A stretch of 64,000 bases of DNA. It comes from Microthrixaceae bacterium. GTDB lineage: Bacteria; Actinomycetota; Acidimicrobiia; Acidimicrobiales; Microtrichaceae. Every line of letters starts with the position of its first letter. Within the stretch, counting starts at the first letter, position 1. The notes under the pieces were generated by a model. That model was not told where the DNA came from. It did not search any database and saw only the letters and a list, made by a program, of their open reading frames with translations. A program made the position numbers and the translations under genes. The stretch lies in assembly GCA_023957995.1 (NCBI GenBank), contig JAMLGK010000008.1, positions 1 to 64,000 of the forward strand. The letters run 5' to 3'. Shown piece after piece: positions 49,924 through 58,814 of this stretch.

Positions 49924-50013
49924 GGACAGCGTACCGGGAACAACAGACGTTCTCGGCGAGGCGTCGGTGAGGCTCGTGGTTCGACGCGCCGAGGTTCCCT
50001 ATGGTTCGCCCTG

Positions 50014-51132
50014 ATGGACCACGGCGAGATCATCGGACCCAGCAGCGTCCCCCTTCCGGGGTCGGACCTCTTCGTGTTGAGCGCTGCGATCGTGATCGGC
50101 TTCGTTGCGGTGATCGCACTCTCGGTGCTCTTGATCCGTCGGATCCTCCGACACAGGAGAGGTCAACCGCCGCACCGCAGGGTCGGCCTCGTTCTCTGGG
50201 GAGCAACGGCGGTTCTGGCTCTCTGCATCGGACTGGTGCTGTGGCCCTTCGGGTTCTTCGTGCCGGAGTTCCCGCAGCTGCCGCGTCTGTTCCCGGAGAA
50301 CGCCTTCATCTACACGCCCGCAACGGGCCTTCCCCTGGCCGATGGAACCACGGAGACCGTTGAAGCGATCGGCGACCGACCCCTGTTCGCAGCCACCTCG
50401 GGCACGGTCCGCAGCGGACGCACCGGTGGCCTTCCGTTCAACCTGGTCGACTCCGATACGCCGCGGTACCGCTTCGACTTCGCGTACCCGGGTGCCAGCG
50501 ACGACACCGGCTACCCGATTCCGGACCCTGCCTACATACAGTCCATGCCCTTCTACTACGGCGACAACCACTACGTGGGAATCGACCTGGAGGGTCGCCG
50601 CATGTGGGAGCTGGCCAACATAAGGAAGTGGTTCTGGTCGTGGCAGGCAGGAGGAGGAGCCCTGTGGGATCTGGACTCCCTCGAGTACCCAAAGGGCCTG
50701 ACCACGGCATCGGGACTCCCGCTCATACCCCTGGCCTACGGCTTCGACGAGGTCGCGTCGGGGTCGATCGACCATGTGCTCGGGATCTCGATGCCGACCG
50801 TGCGGGCGGAGGACCACCAGTGGCCGGCGCGCCACACCGATGGCCCGGTCAGGGACCCGGCAGCACCGATGATGGGAACCTGGTTCCGTCTCCGCTCCGA
50901 CGCCGACCTGTCCGGACTCGGCCCCCAGGCGAGGGTGATCGCCGAGGCGCTGCAGGAATACGGTGCTGTGCTGATGGACACAGGAGGATCGGTGGCTGTC
51001 ACCGGACTGACCGACTCACGGTGGGACGACGACGACCTGAGGACCCTGACCGAGCTCAGTTCGGACGATCTCGAGGTCGTCGATGCCTCCGGCCTCATGG
51101 TCGACCCGCAATCCATGGAAGCCGCTCGCTGA
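50014..51132 (+). CDS. Membrane-anchored protein with conserved extracytoplasmic domain
   Basis: 372 residues from MDHGEIIGPSS. Two membrane helices (about 20-45 and 60-80) are followed by an outside domain of about 290 residues. This contains YYGDNHYVGIDLEGRRMWELAN, WQAGGGALWDLDS and SGLPLIPLAYGFDEVASGSIDH, a pattern I associate with a conserved, uncharacterised secreted domain found near carbohydrate-related proteins. It starts a plus-strand cluster of four genes ending in a sulfatase-like enzyme. The function is unknown; a cell-surface glycan link is inferred. Confidence 0.75.
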   Translation: MDHGEIIGPSSVPLPGSDLFVLSAAIVIGFVAVIALSVLLIRRILRHRRGQPPHRRVGLVLWGATAVLALCIGLVLWPFGFFVPEFPQLPRLFPENAFIYTPATGLPLADGTTETVEAIGDRPLFAATSGTVRSGRTGGLPFNLVDSDTPRYRFDFAYPGASDDTGYPIPDPAYIQSMPFYYGDNHYVGIDLEGRRMWELANIRKWFWSWQAGGGALWDLDSLEYPKGLTTASGLPLIPLAYGFDEVASGSIDHVLGISMPTVRAEDHQWPARHTDGPVRDPAAPMMGTWFRLRSDADLSGLGPQARVIAEALQEYGAVLMDTGGSVAVTGLTDSRWDDDDLRTLTELSSDDLEVVDASGLMVDPQSMEAAR

Positions 51133-51248
51133 GCGGCGGCAACTGGAAGCTGCGACGAACGCTTGGTAGCGTGCCGGTGTACTGGGGATGAATTCGGTCC
51201 GGTGGACCTCCATCGGACACCTCGGGGGCGATTTCTGGAGGGACCGAA

Positions 51249-51479
51249 ATGAACCTACTGGCGTACCTTGATCCCGCATCGGGGAGTCTGATCGCTGCGA
51301 CCGTTGCCGGCGGCCTTGCCGGAGTGGGTGTCGCAGCGAAGTCCATGTGGCACAACAGGACCAGCCGGTTCCGCAAGTCCGAAACGGGTGATTCCGAGAT
51401 CGACCTGACCGACGATCAGGGAACCGAGGACTCGGCCGACCCAGCAGAGGCAGAGCACGCATCCCACAACGACCACTGA
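51249..51479 (+). CDS. Small membrane protein with YLDPASGS motif
   Basis: 76 residues: one helix (about 10-32), a short basic stretch and an acidic Asp/Glu/Ser tail. The opening NLLAYLDPASGSLIAATVAGG is a recognisable short-protein motif (YLDPxxGS) found beside methyltransferase and sulfatase-like genes in several bacteria. GGAGGGACC gives a good ribosome site. It is 2 bp before the methyltransferase start, so the two are translated together. It probably supports a membrane complex. Confidence 0.8.
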   Translation: MNLLAYLDPASGSLIAATVAGGLAGVGVAAKSMWHNRTSRFRKSETGDSEIDLTDDQGTEDSADPAEAEHASHNDH

Positions 51480-51481
51480 AC

Positions 51482-52903
51482 GTGTCCGACGCTAACGGCG
51501 TTGAACCGTCATCGTTCCGTGATCCGAGCGGGTCGGTGTTCTATCGCGACGGACGGGTCCTGCGCTGTCTCGATGCGAAGGGAGCTGCCGACTGGGAGGC
51601 GTTGAAGTCGACGCGCTTCCTCGCGGAGATGATGGCGGACGGGCGGGTGATCCCCACCTCCGAGGTGCCGCTCGAGGACGTGCCGAGCGTCCGCAACGAA
51701 CCGGTGGCGGTGCTCGAGCACGAGCGGATCCCGTTCATCTCGTATCCCTACGAGTGGACCTTCGGCATGCTGCGTTCAGCAGCGCTGCTGCATCTCGAGA
51801 TCCTTGCGGCTGCTCTCGAAGAGGGTTTCACGACCAAGGACGGCTACTCGTTCAACATCCAGTTCCGCGGTTCTGCGCCGGTGTTCATCGACATCGGCTC
51901 GTTCGAGCCGGTCGGGGACGGTGGGCCGTGGGTCGGCTACCGGCAGTTCTGCCAGACCATGCTGTACCCGCTCATGGTCGAGGCGTACCTCCACATTCCG
52001 TTCCAGAAGGTTCTCCGGGGCCACCTCGAGGGCATCGACACCGCCGACATGCGCCGGATGCTGGGCTCCGCCGGCATGCTCCGCAAGGGCGTGCTCCGCC
52101 ACGTCGTGATCCACGACATGCTCTCGGCCAAGGTCGACACGTCGAGCCAGGAGACGAGGACCCAGCTCGCGACCGAAGGAGCGGGCACCGAGATCGCCAA
52201 GGCCACGGTGTCGAAACTGGCCGACCTCGTCAGGTCGCTCTCATCGCCGCGCTCCGAGTCGGTCTGGGCCAGCTACCGCACCACCTGCAGCTACAGCGAT
52301 GAGGACACCGAGGCGAAGACACGCTTCATCGAGTCGGTGCTCGAAGGGTCGAAGCCGCCCCTTCTGTTCGACCTGGGCTGCAACGACGGCAGGTTCTCCC
52401 GACAGGCTGCCGAGCACGCCGAGCAGGTCGTGTCGGTCGACTTCGACCCGTTGGTGGTCGACAACTTCTTCCGCGAGCTGAGGCAGCTCAACGACGCCCC
52501 GAGCATCATTCCGCTCGTACAGGATCTCACCGATCCCTCCCCTGCACGGGGCTGGCGCGGCCGCGAACGCAAGGCCTTCTTCGACCGGGAACGACCCGAC
52601 ATGGTGCTGGCCCTGGCGTTGGTGCACCACCTCAGCATCGGCGCCAACGTCCCTCTCGAAGAGGTCGTCGACTTCCTGTCCTCGCTCGGCGGAGAGCTGG
52701 TGGTGGAGTTCGTGGAGCCGCACGATCCGATGGCCCGGCGACTCCTGTCCGACAAGCCGGCCGGAACGCACGACGACTACCGCGTGGACCTGTTCGAAAA
52801 GGCCCTCGAGGACCGTTGCGAGATCCTCTCCGCAGAGGCGCTCCCCGGTGAGAGCCGACGGCTCTACCACGCCAGACCGAGAACGCATTCGGCTGGCAGC
52901 TGA
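51482..52903 (+). CDS. Class I SAM-dependent methyltransferase with N-terminal domain
   Basis: 473 residues from a GTG. The N-terminal half (about 1-270) is a distinct domain (SFRDPSGSVFYRDGRVLRCLD, YSFNIQFRGSAPVFIDIGSFE) and the C-terminal half is the methyltransferase: LLFDLGCNDGRFSRQAAEHA is the SAM-binding loop, VVSVDFDP the acidic strand end, LALALVHHLSIG the catalytic side. The family resembles nodulation-type or surface polysaccharide methyltransferases. It stands between the YLDPxxGS protein and a sulfatase-like gene in one operon. Confidence 0.88.
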   Translation: MSDANGVEPSSFRDPSGSVFYRDGRVLRCLDAKGAADWEALKSTRFLAEMMADGRVIPTSEVPLEDVPSVRNEPVAVLEHERIPFISYPYEWTFGMLRSAALLHLEILAAALEEGFTTKDGYSFNIQFRGSAPVFIDIGSFEPVGDGGPWVGYRQFCQTMLYPLMVEAYLHIPFQKVLRGHLEGIDTADMRRMLGSAGMLRKGVLRHVVIHDMLSAKVDTSSQETRTQLATEGAGTEIAKATVSKLADLVRSLSSPRSESVWASYRTTCSYSDEDTEAKTRFIESVLEGSKPPLLFDLGCNDGRFSRQAAEHAEQVVSVDFDPLVVDNFFRELRQLNDAPSIIPLVQDLTDPSPARGWRGRERKAFFDRERPDMVLALALVHHLSIGANVPLEEVVDFLSSLGGELVVEFVEPHDPMARRLLSDKPAGTHDDYRVDLFEKALEDRCEILSAEALPGESRRLYHARPRTHSAGS

Positions 52904-52906
52904 TCG

Positions 52907-55018
52907 ATGGATCCTGAGTCGGACGGCGGGGACCCGGCCGATCGGAGCGCCGATCCGAGCAACTCGGAACCGAGCAACCCCCGAACCGACAGCTCGGGGG
53001 ATCCGGGCGCGGCCGGACCGGCACGTGCGAGGTGGATGTCGTTCGCGGAGTTGCTGGGCCTGACGAGCCTCGCTGTGGCCCAGCCGGTGCTCAGCGTGTT
53101 CGGCAACGACGCGAGCGCTTTCGTCTCCTACGGTGCCAGCTCACTCGACATCATCGCGTTCGCGCTCATCGTCGTGCTGGCTCCACCGGTCGGGTTGTGG
53201 ATCGTGGAGCAACTCATCGGGCTGTTCGGTGACGGGCCCCGCCGCGTGGCACACCTGGGGTTCATCGCCCTGCTCGTGGTCATCTTCCTGTCGCGGGTGT
53301 TCCCGCCGGGGATCATCTCGGTCGTGCTGCTCCTGGGTGCCGCAGTGGGGGCGACCGTGCTCGTCGCGCGCACCACGGCGGCGTCGCAGTTCCTTCGCTA
53401 TCTGGCCTTTTCTCCGCTGCTCTTCCTCGCGCTGTTCCTGGGGTTCTCACCGGTGGGGTCGCTGGTGTTCGGAAGCGACCCCCGGGCGGAGGGATCCCTC
53501 GGGGGCGAAGACCTTCCACCGATCCTGATCATCGTCCTCGACGAACTCCCGACGAACTCGCTGCTCGACGGTGAGGGCAACATCGACGCCGATGCGTACC
53601 CCGGTCTCGGCGGGTTGGCCGCCGACGCCACATTCGCGAGGAACCACACCACCCTGGCCCCGAACACACCCATCGCGGTGCCGACCATCCTCACCGGCAT
53701 GGTCCCCGACGAACCGGAATCCCTCCCAACCGCGCAGTCACATCCCACGAACCTATTCACCCTCCTGGGTGACGACTACGAGGCGCGCGCCTCGGAGCAC
53801 ATCACACAGATGTGCCCTTCGGACATCTGCGAAACGCCGCCCACCGACCCCAGTCGACCACACCCGCTCTCGATGCTCCTGCGTCAGGTCCCGGACGTCT
53901 TCACAGCATCGACGGTGTTCTTCAACCTCGGTTTCGAGGACGTCGAGCCGGCCGACGGATTCGAATGGCTCACCGAGTCGGTCGGTGTCCAGGACGGCGA
54001 ACCCACCCTGAACTACCTGCACAGCCTTCTTCCGCACCAGGACTGGCAGCGCCTCCCCGGTGGCCAGACCTACGAGGCGCCGAATCCACCGCCCCGCAGC
54101 GCCGACCAACAGAGCGACGAGGTCCCTGCCCGGACCGCCCGCCAGCGACACCTGCTCCAGCTCGCCTACACCGACGAGTTGGTCGGCGGGGTACTCGACG
54201 ACCTCCGCGACGCCGGCGTCTACGACGACACGCTCATCATCGTGACCGCCGACCACGGCGTCTCGTTCCGCCCCGACGAGCCCTACCGTCCGCTGAGCGA
54301 GGACAACATCAACGACATCATGTGGACACCCCTGCTCATCAAGGAGCCGGGCCAGACAGAACCTCAGGTAATCGACTCACCCACAGCATCGATCGATGTG
54401 GTCCCCACGATCATCGACCTGCTCGATGCCGACCTCGACGTGGAGCTGGACGGACAGTCCGTGTTCGGGCCAGCTCGACCAGCAGACTGGAAGCCTCGTT
54501 CGCTGTCCTGGGACCTCGATGAGATCGAGGCGTCCGACGACGGCTTCGTCTATGCGGACGGCCCCGCTGGATACGCCGAACTGCTGGAGAGCCAGGCGTT
54601 GGACTTCGGGGCGGAATGGGATCTCCGCTTCTGGCGCTGGGGCGACAACGGTGACCTGGTCGGCCGTCAGGTCTCCTCGTTCGAGGACCCGGAATCGAGT
54701 GGCCTGACCGTCAGCCTCGACGCACCCGAACGGTTCGACGACGTCGACACGGCGGCTGATTCCCTGCCGGTCTACGTGTCGGGCCATCTCGAGGACGGCC
54801 ACGCCGAAACGGTCGCTGTGGCAGTGAACGGTGTGATCGGCGGCTGGTACGACACCCCTGACGCTCCCGGCAATCCGGGCGAGCAGACGTTCCAGGTACT
54901 GATTCCGCCATCACTGTTGGAGGACGGCGCCAACGACATCGAGGTGTTCCTCATCGAGGGCACGGGTGACCAACGCCGGTTGATCCGCATCGAACCCACT
55001 GAGAGTGGAGACAGCTGA
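52907..55018 (+). CDS. Membrane sulfatase / alkaline phosphatase superfamily enzyme
   Basis: 703 residues. The first 45 residues are Ser/Pro/Asp-rich; four or five membrane helices span about 45-185; the catalytic domain follows. It begins ILIIVLDELPTNSLL (metal Asp), with HTTLAPNTPIAVPTILTG carrying a Thr at the nucleophile region and VTADHGVSFRP the second metal pair (Asp-His). The topology is like LtaS/OpgB-type phosphoglycerol or phosphoethanolamine transferases, so it probably modifies an envelope polymer on the outside. It begins 3 bp after the methyltransferase stop. Confidence 0.87.
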   Translation: MDPESDGGDPADRSADPSNSEPSNPRTDSSGDPGAAGPARARWMSFAELLGLTSLAVAQPVLSVFGNDASAFVSYGASSLDIIAFALIVVLAPPVGLWIVEQLIGLFGDGPRRVAHLGFIALLVVIFLSRVFPPGIISVVLLLGAAVGATVLVARTTAASQFLRYLAFSPLLFLALFLGFSPVGSLVFGSDPRAEGSLGGEDLPPILIIVLDELPTNSLLDGEGNIDADAYPGLGGLAADATFARNHTTLAPNTPIAVPTILTGMVPDEPESLPTAQSHPTNLFTLLGDDYEARASEHITQMCPSDICETPPTDPSRPHPLSMLLRQVPDVFTASTVFFNLGFEDVEPADGFEWLTESVGVQDGEPTLNYLHSLLPHQDWQRLPGGQTYEAPNPPPRSADQQSDEVPARTARQRHLLQLAYTDELVGGVLDDLRDAGVYDDTLIIVTADHGVSFRPDEPYRPLSEDNINDIMWTPLLIKEPGQTEPQVIDSPTASIDVVPTIIDLLDADLDVELDGQSVFGPARPADWKPRSLSWDLDEIEASDDGFVYADGPAGYAELLESQALDFGAEWDLRFWRWGDNGDLVGRQVSSFEDPESSGLTVSLDAPERFDDVDTAADSLPVYVSGHLEDGHAETVAVAVNGVIGGWYDTPDAPGNPGEQTFQVLIPPSLLEDGANDIEVFLIEGTGDQRRLIRIEPTESGDS

Positions 55019-55031
55019 GAGTGGAGACAGC
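55000..55031. repeat. 16-bp tandem duplication over a stop codon
   Basis: Two identical copies of TGAGAGTGGAGACAGC, followed by a partial third. The sulfatase-like gene stops with the TGA that opens the second copy. Confidence 0.96.
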
Positions 55032-55046
55032 TGAGGGTGCCCTGGG

Positions 55047-55715
55047 TCAGACCACCCGCATGATGAGGCGGGCGAACAGGTAGGTGCTGCCGATCAGGGC
55101 GATGAGGAAGAGGATCCATCCCGCCACGATCGCCACCACCGAGAGAACGAAGACCTTGATGGCCGACCTCCTGGCACCGGCCCGATCGGCCAGGTCGCGC
55201 TCGATGAGACGCAGGTTTCGTGTGTTGGCCTTGTAGCCGAGATCGAACACCGCTCCGAGGAACGGGACGGCCCCCACGATGGTGTCGATCCCGACGTGCA
55301 CCATCATCAGGGTGAGCGTGGGTAGCGAAACGCCGGCACCCACCCCCGCCAGAACGACCACCATCGAAGCGACGAGACCGGCAGCATCTCCGATACCCGG
55401 TATGAAGCTGACCACGCCGTCGACGCCGACCCGTCTCTCGCCACCGACCGGTATCGACTCGTCCAGGAACCACGCCAGTTGGCGCACCCAACGCGGAACC
55501 GGTCTCGTGTTCGCCTTGGGTCCGCGGTGTGACTCGACGATGTCGGAGAACATCTCGGCTGCGTGGCCGCGCAGACCGGTCACCGCGGATCTGGGCCCGA
55601 CAGGACCGGGCGCAGCACCGGGACCGGGCGGGTCGACCGGATGGGCGACGATCACGCCGAGGTCGACCGGGCCCGCGGATCCAACACCCTCCTCGGAAGC
55701 CTCGTGTTCAGCCAT
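55047..55715 (-). CDS. DUF4112 membrane protein
   Basis: 222 residues from MAEHEASEEG. The DUF4112 signature is present: LAWFLDESIPVGGERRVGVDGVVSFIPGIGDAAGL, split by a Gly-rich turn, followed by FLGAVFDLGYKANTRNLRLIE. Three membrane helices are visible (about 118-150, 155-170, 195-215). The function of the family is unknown. The first 60 residues are Pro/Gly-rich and probably cytoplasmic. It is convergent with the sulfatase-like gene. Confidence 0.87.
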   Translation of the reverse strand: MAEHEASEEGVGSAGPVDLGVIVAHPVDPPGPGAAPGPVGPRSAVTGLRGHAAEMFSDIVESHRGPKANTRPVPRWVRQLAWFLDESIPVGGERRVGVDGVVSFIPGIGDAAGLVASMVVVLAGVGAGVSLPTLTLMMVHVGIDTIVGAVPFLGAVFDLGYKANTRNLRLIERDLADRAGARRSAIKVFVLSVVAIVAGWILFLIALIGSTYLFARLIMRVV

Positions 55716-55818
55716 GGCCCACCAGTCTTGCGCACGCGAGCCGTCGGCAGACCTCGGCTGAGAGTCCACTGAGCTTTTCCGGCGAGCAGACCCTGGCGAT
55801 CCGGGCCATCATCCCTTG

Positions 55819-56337
55819 ATGAACGACGAACCGGACGAGTTGCGGACGAAGACGGCATTCGTGGAAATGGCGCATCGGATCGTGTGGGCATCGGTGGCGA
55901 CGGTCGGCAGGGGTGCTGTTCCCAGATCGCGGGTGCTCCATCCGATCTGGGAGCTCGACCCGGCCACCTCCGATCTGGTCGGTTGGACAGCCACCGCACC
56001 CACCGAGGTGAAGACCTCCCACCTCGCCAATACGCCCTGGGTATCGGTGAACTACTGGGCAGCAGACCACGACACCTGCACCGCCGAGTGCCATGCGCAG
56101 TGGCAGAACGACGCCGGTACGAGGCGCCGGATCTGGGACCTGTTCGCGAACGGCCCCGAGCCCGTGGGGTACGACCCATCGATGATTCCGGGCTGGGACT
56201 CCCCGGAGTCAGATGCCTTCAACGTGCTGAGACTCGAACCATGGAGACTGCGGGTGTTTCCCGGCACCCTGCTGCTCGCGGGCGAGGGCGAGTCCCTCAC
56301 CTGGTCGCGACCGCGTTCGACCATCACGGGCGGCTGA
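55819..56337 (+). CDS. Pyridoxamine 5'-phosphate oxidase-fold (PPOX) protein
   Basis: 172 residues from ATG (an in-frame TTG precedes it). The split-barrel fold is shown by AHRIVWASVATVGRGAVPRSRVLHPIWE and VKTSHLANTPWVSVNYW, and the C-terminal AFNVLRLEPWRLRVF is the typical flavin-side strand. Members bind FMN, F420 or haem and have varied redox roles. It is divergent from DUF4112 with about 100 bp between starts. The substrate is unknown. Confidence 0.83.
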   Translation: MNDEPDELRTKTAFVEMAHRIVWASVATVGRGAVPRSRVLHPIWELDPATSDLVGWTATAPTEVKTSHLANTPWVSVNYWAADHDTCTAECHAQWQNDAGTRRRIWDLFANGPEPVGYDPSMIPGWDSPESDAFNVLRLEPWRLRVFPGTLLLAGEGESLTWSRPRSTITGG

Positions 56338-56343
56338 CCCGCC
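56329..56343. terminator. Small hairpin over the PPOX stop codon
   Basis: Arms GGCGG/CCGCC with a 5-base loop that includes the stop codon; no T-run. It is a weak terminator candidate before the convergent SDR gene. Confidence 0.3.
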
Positions 56344-56386
56344 GGGATCGCCCCCACCGAGCTGTCTCAGCCCCGCCGGCCTGATC

Positions 56387-56418
56387 AGTGGAGCGCTGTG
56401 TCGGTGGAGCGCTGTGTC
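56387..56418. repeat. 16-bp tandem duplication at a gene end
   Basis: AGTGGAGCGCTGTGTC then GGTGGAGCGCTGTGTC, with the SDR stop codon starting in the last two bases of the second copy and a partial third beyond. Confidence 0.93.
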
Positions 56419-57331
56419 AGTAGCGCAGCCCGGGGGCGCGGGTGCCGAACACGTCGGTTGCCAGCTGCTGGCCCAACTTCGAGGCATCCCAGCGTTTGCC
56501 ACCGTTGTTGAGCGTGGGACCGTCCTCCCAGCCCTTCATCCAGATGATGTTCTCCGCAACGGCGCGGATGACCTGCCCGGTCACGTGGTCGGCCTCGTCG
56601 GAGGCGAGCCAGGCGACCAACGGTGAGGAAACGGCCGGATCCATCCGATTCCACTCGTCCTCGGGCACGTCGTCGGCCTCGATCACCTCGGGCGCACCGG
56701 GCATCGTGCCGGTGATCCGGGTGGCGGCAGCAGGGCCGACCGCATTGACGGTGACGCCCATCTTGTACATCTCGAGACTGAGCGTCTGGGTGAGGCTGGC
56801 GATGGCCGCCTTGGCGGGCGCATAGTTGCTCTGGCCGAAGTTGCCGGTGAGGCCGGCACCCGAGACGGTGTTGATGATGCGTCCGCCGACCGGGGAGCCG
56901 GTGGACTTGTTGAGCTGGCGCCAGTGGAGTCCGGCGTACTTGCATGGCAGCCAAGTGCCCCGCAGGTGCACCTTGATCACGGCGTCGAAGTCCTCGACCG
57001 ACATGTTGAAGATCGAGCCGTCGCGCACGATTCCGGCGTTGTTGACCACGATGTCGAGCCGGCCCAGGTCGTCGGTGGCCTGGGCGATCATGGCCTCGGC
57101 CTGCGCGGGATCCGACACGTCCGCGTAGTTGGCATGTGCGCTGCCGCCGCGCTCGGTGATGATGTCGACGGTCAGGTCCGCATCGCGACCGGTGCCCTCG
57201 CCGGTCACCGAACCGCCGAGGTCGTTGACGACCACTGTGGCGCCCTGACGGGCCAGTTCCATGGCGTGTCCACGGCCGATGCCGTGCCCAGCGCCGGTGA
57301 CGATCGCAACCTTGCCGTCGAGCATTCCCAT
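56417..57331 (-). CDS. Short-chain dehydrogenase, 3-hydroxyacyl-CoA dehydrogenase type
   Basis: 304 residues from MGMLDGKVAIVTGAG, with GGGAGAA upstream. Rossmann loop TGAGHGIGRGHA, VVVNDLGGSVTGEG (the long loop of multifunctional beta-oxidation SDRs), NNAGIVRD, and catalytic Ser/Tyr/Lys in NTVSGAGLTGNFGQSNYAPAKA. This is the subfamily of peroxisomal-type 3-hydroxyacyl-CoA dehydrogenases and actinomycete steroid side-chain enzymes. A copy of the TetR-type palindrome lies 34-52 bp upstream, placing it in the lipid regulon. Confidence 0.91.
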   Translation of the reverse strand: MGMLDGKVAIVTGAGHGIGRGHAMELARQGATVVVNDLGGSVTGEGTGRDADLTVDIITERGGSAHANYADVSDPAQAEAMIAQATDDLGRLDIVVNNAGIVRDGSIFNMSVEDFDAVIKVHLRGTWLPCKYAGLHWRQLNKSTGSPVGGRIINTVSGAGLTGNFGQSNYAPAKAAIASLTQTLSLEMYKMGVTVNAVGPAAATRITGTMPGAPEVIEADDVPEDEWNRMDPAVSSPLVAWLASDEADHVTGQVIRAVAENIIWMKGWEDGPTLNNGGKRWDASKLGQQLATDVFGTRAPGLRY

Positions 57332-57364
57332 TGGTTCTCCCTGATTGGCGGTACCGGTCCCGGT

Positions 57365-57383
57365 ATCTGACGGGTCGTCAGAT
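57365..57383. promoter_or_regulatory. TetR-type palindrome, SDR gene
   Basis: Perfect arms ATCTGACG/CGTCAGAT around GGT. It lies between the SDR start (minus strand) and the potassium transporter start (plus strand), so it could touch both. Confidence 0.82.
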
Positions 57384-57410
57384 CCTAGAGTGCATCGCAC
57401 GCAGCCTCCA

Positions 57411-58814
57411 ATGCCTAGCCTCTGGCGGATGCCCCGCATGCGAAGGCGCGACGTGCTCAGCGAACACCCCGCGCGCTTCGTGGTGGCGGTGTTCGTGCTG
57501 GCCATCCTCGCCGGAACCCTGCTACTGCTCCTGCCCTTCTCCAGCGCCGACGGTGGATCCACCACGGTGATCGAAGCCGCGTTCACCGCCACCTCGGCGG
57601 TGTGTGTCACCGGGCTGGTGGTGGTCGACACCGGGACGCACTGGAGTGGGTTCGGCCAGGGGGTGATTCTCGCCCTGATCGAACTCGGCGGGATCGGATT
57701 CATGACGATCGCGTCGCTGATCCTCCTCGCGGTGTCACGCCGCCTCGGTCTGCGTCAGACGATGGTGACCAAGACCGAGCGCGGTGCGCTGGCGTTGGGC
57801 GACGTGCGCAAGGTGCTCGTCCGACTGGCCGTGATCACCGTGTCGGTGCAGACCGTGGTGGCGCTGTGGCTCGCCATCCGGCTGGTCGGCTCCTACGGGG
57901 AGTCCTTCAGCAGCGCGCTCTGGTCGGGCGCGTTCCACTCCATCTCCGCGTTCAACAACGCCGGATTCTCGCTCTATTCGGACTCCCTCACGATCGTGCG
58001 CAGCGACCCGGGGGTGATGCTCGCGATCATGGGAGCCATCATCGTGGGCGGACTGGGGTTTCCGGTGTTGGCCGATCTCGACAGCCGATTCCTTCGGCGT
58101 GGCAACACCCAGCGTCGCAGCATCGCTCAGCGGTGGGACGGCCTGACCCTGCACTCCAAGGTGACCCTCACCACCACCGCTGCCCTACTCGTTCTGGGTG
58201 CAGTCGTGCTCGGGGCCCTCGAATGGGCCAACCCCGCCACCATGGGTCACATGGACACCGGGGAGAAGGTACTGAATTCGACCTTCGCGTCGGTCACGCC
58301 CCGAACCGCCGGATTCAACACGGTGCCCGTCGGGGACATGGAACCCGCATCGCTCCTGGTGACCACCGTTCTGATGTTCATCGGCGCCGGATCGGCCGGG
58401 ACCAGCGGCGGGATCAAGGTGGGAACCTTCGCGATCCTCGCCATGGTCATCTGGTCAGAGCTGCGCGGTGAGCGCGAGCCGACCGGGTTCAGACGGACGA
58501 TCCCGACATCCACCCAGCGCCAGGCGGTCACCGTCGCACTGCTGGCTGTGGCGCTCGTGGTCGGCGGCGCCACCGCCCTGTTGATGTCGAGCGACACGGA
58601 ACTCGGCGAGGCCCTGTTCGAGACCGTTTCGGCATTCGGCACGGTCGGACTCTCGACCGGTGTCACGCCGAGCCTGCACGCGTGGGACGATCTGGTGCTC
58701 ATGGCACTGATGTTGATCGGGCGGGTCGGCCCGATAACCCTCGGCGCCGCACTCGTGTTGAGAAGACGACCGACCGTATCGCGGGTTCCCGAGGAGGCTC
58801 CTCTCATTGGCTAG
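57411..58814 (+). CDS. trkH: Potassium uptake membrane subunit (TrkH/KtrB family)
   Basis: 467 residues (the ATG at 57429 is an alternative). All four pore loops of the SKT superfamily are visible: SAVCVTGLVVVDTG, SAFNNAGFSLYSD, TPRTAGFNTVP and SAFGTVGLSTGVTPS, each with its filter Gly. The short length fits KtrB-like proteins. It forms the ion channel part of a K+ (or Na+-coupled) uptake system. The next gene, overlapping by 8 bp, encodes its regulatory subunit. Confidence 0.93.
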   Translation: MPSLWRMPRMRRRDVLSEHPARFVVAVFVLAILAGTLLLLLPFSSADGGSTTVIEAAFTATSAVCVTGLVVVDTGTHWSGFGQGVILALIELGGIGFMTIASLILLAVSRRLGLRQTMVTKTERGALALGDVRKVLVRLAVITVSVQTVVALWLAIRLVGSYGESFSSALWSGAFHSISAFNNAGFSLYSDSLTIVRSDPGVMLAIMGAIIVGGLGFPVLADLDSRFLRRGNTQRRSIAQRWDGLTLHSKVTLTTTAALLVLGAVVLGALEWANPATMGHMDTGEKVLNSTFASVTPRTAGFNTVPVGDMEPASLLVTTVLMFIGAGSAGTSGGIKVGTFAILAMVIWSELRGEREPTGFRRTIPTSTQRQAVTVALLAVALVVGGATALLMSSDTELGEALFETVSAFGTVGLSTGVTPSLHAWDDLVLMALMLIGRVGPITLGAALVLRRRPTVSRVPEEAPLIG

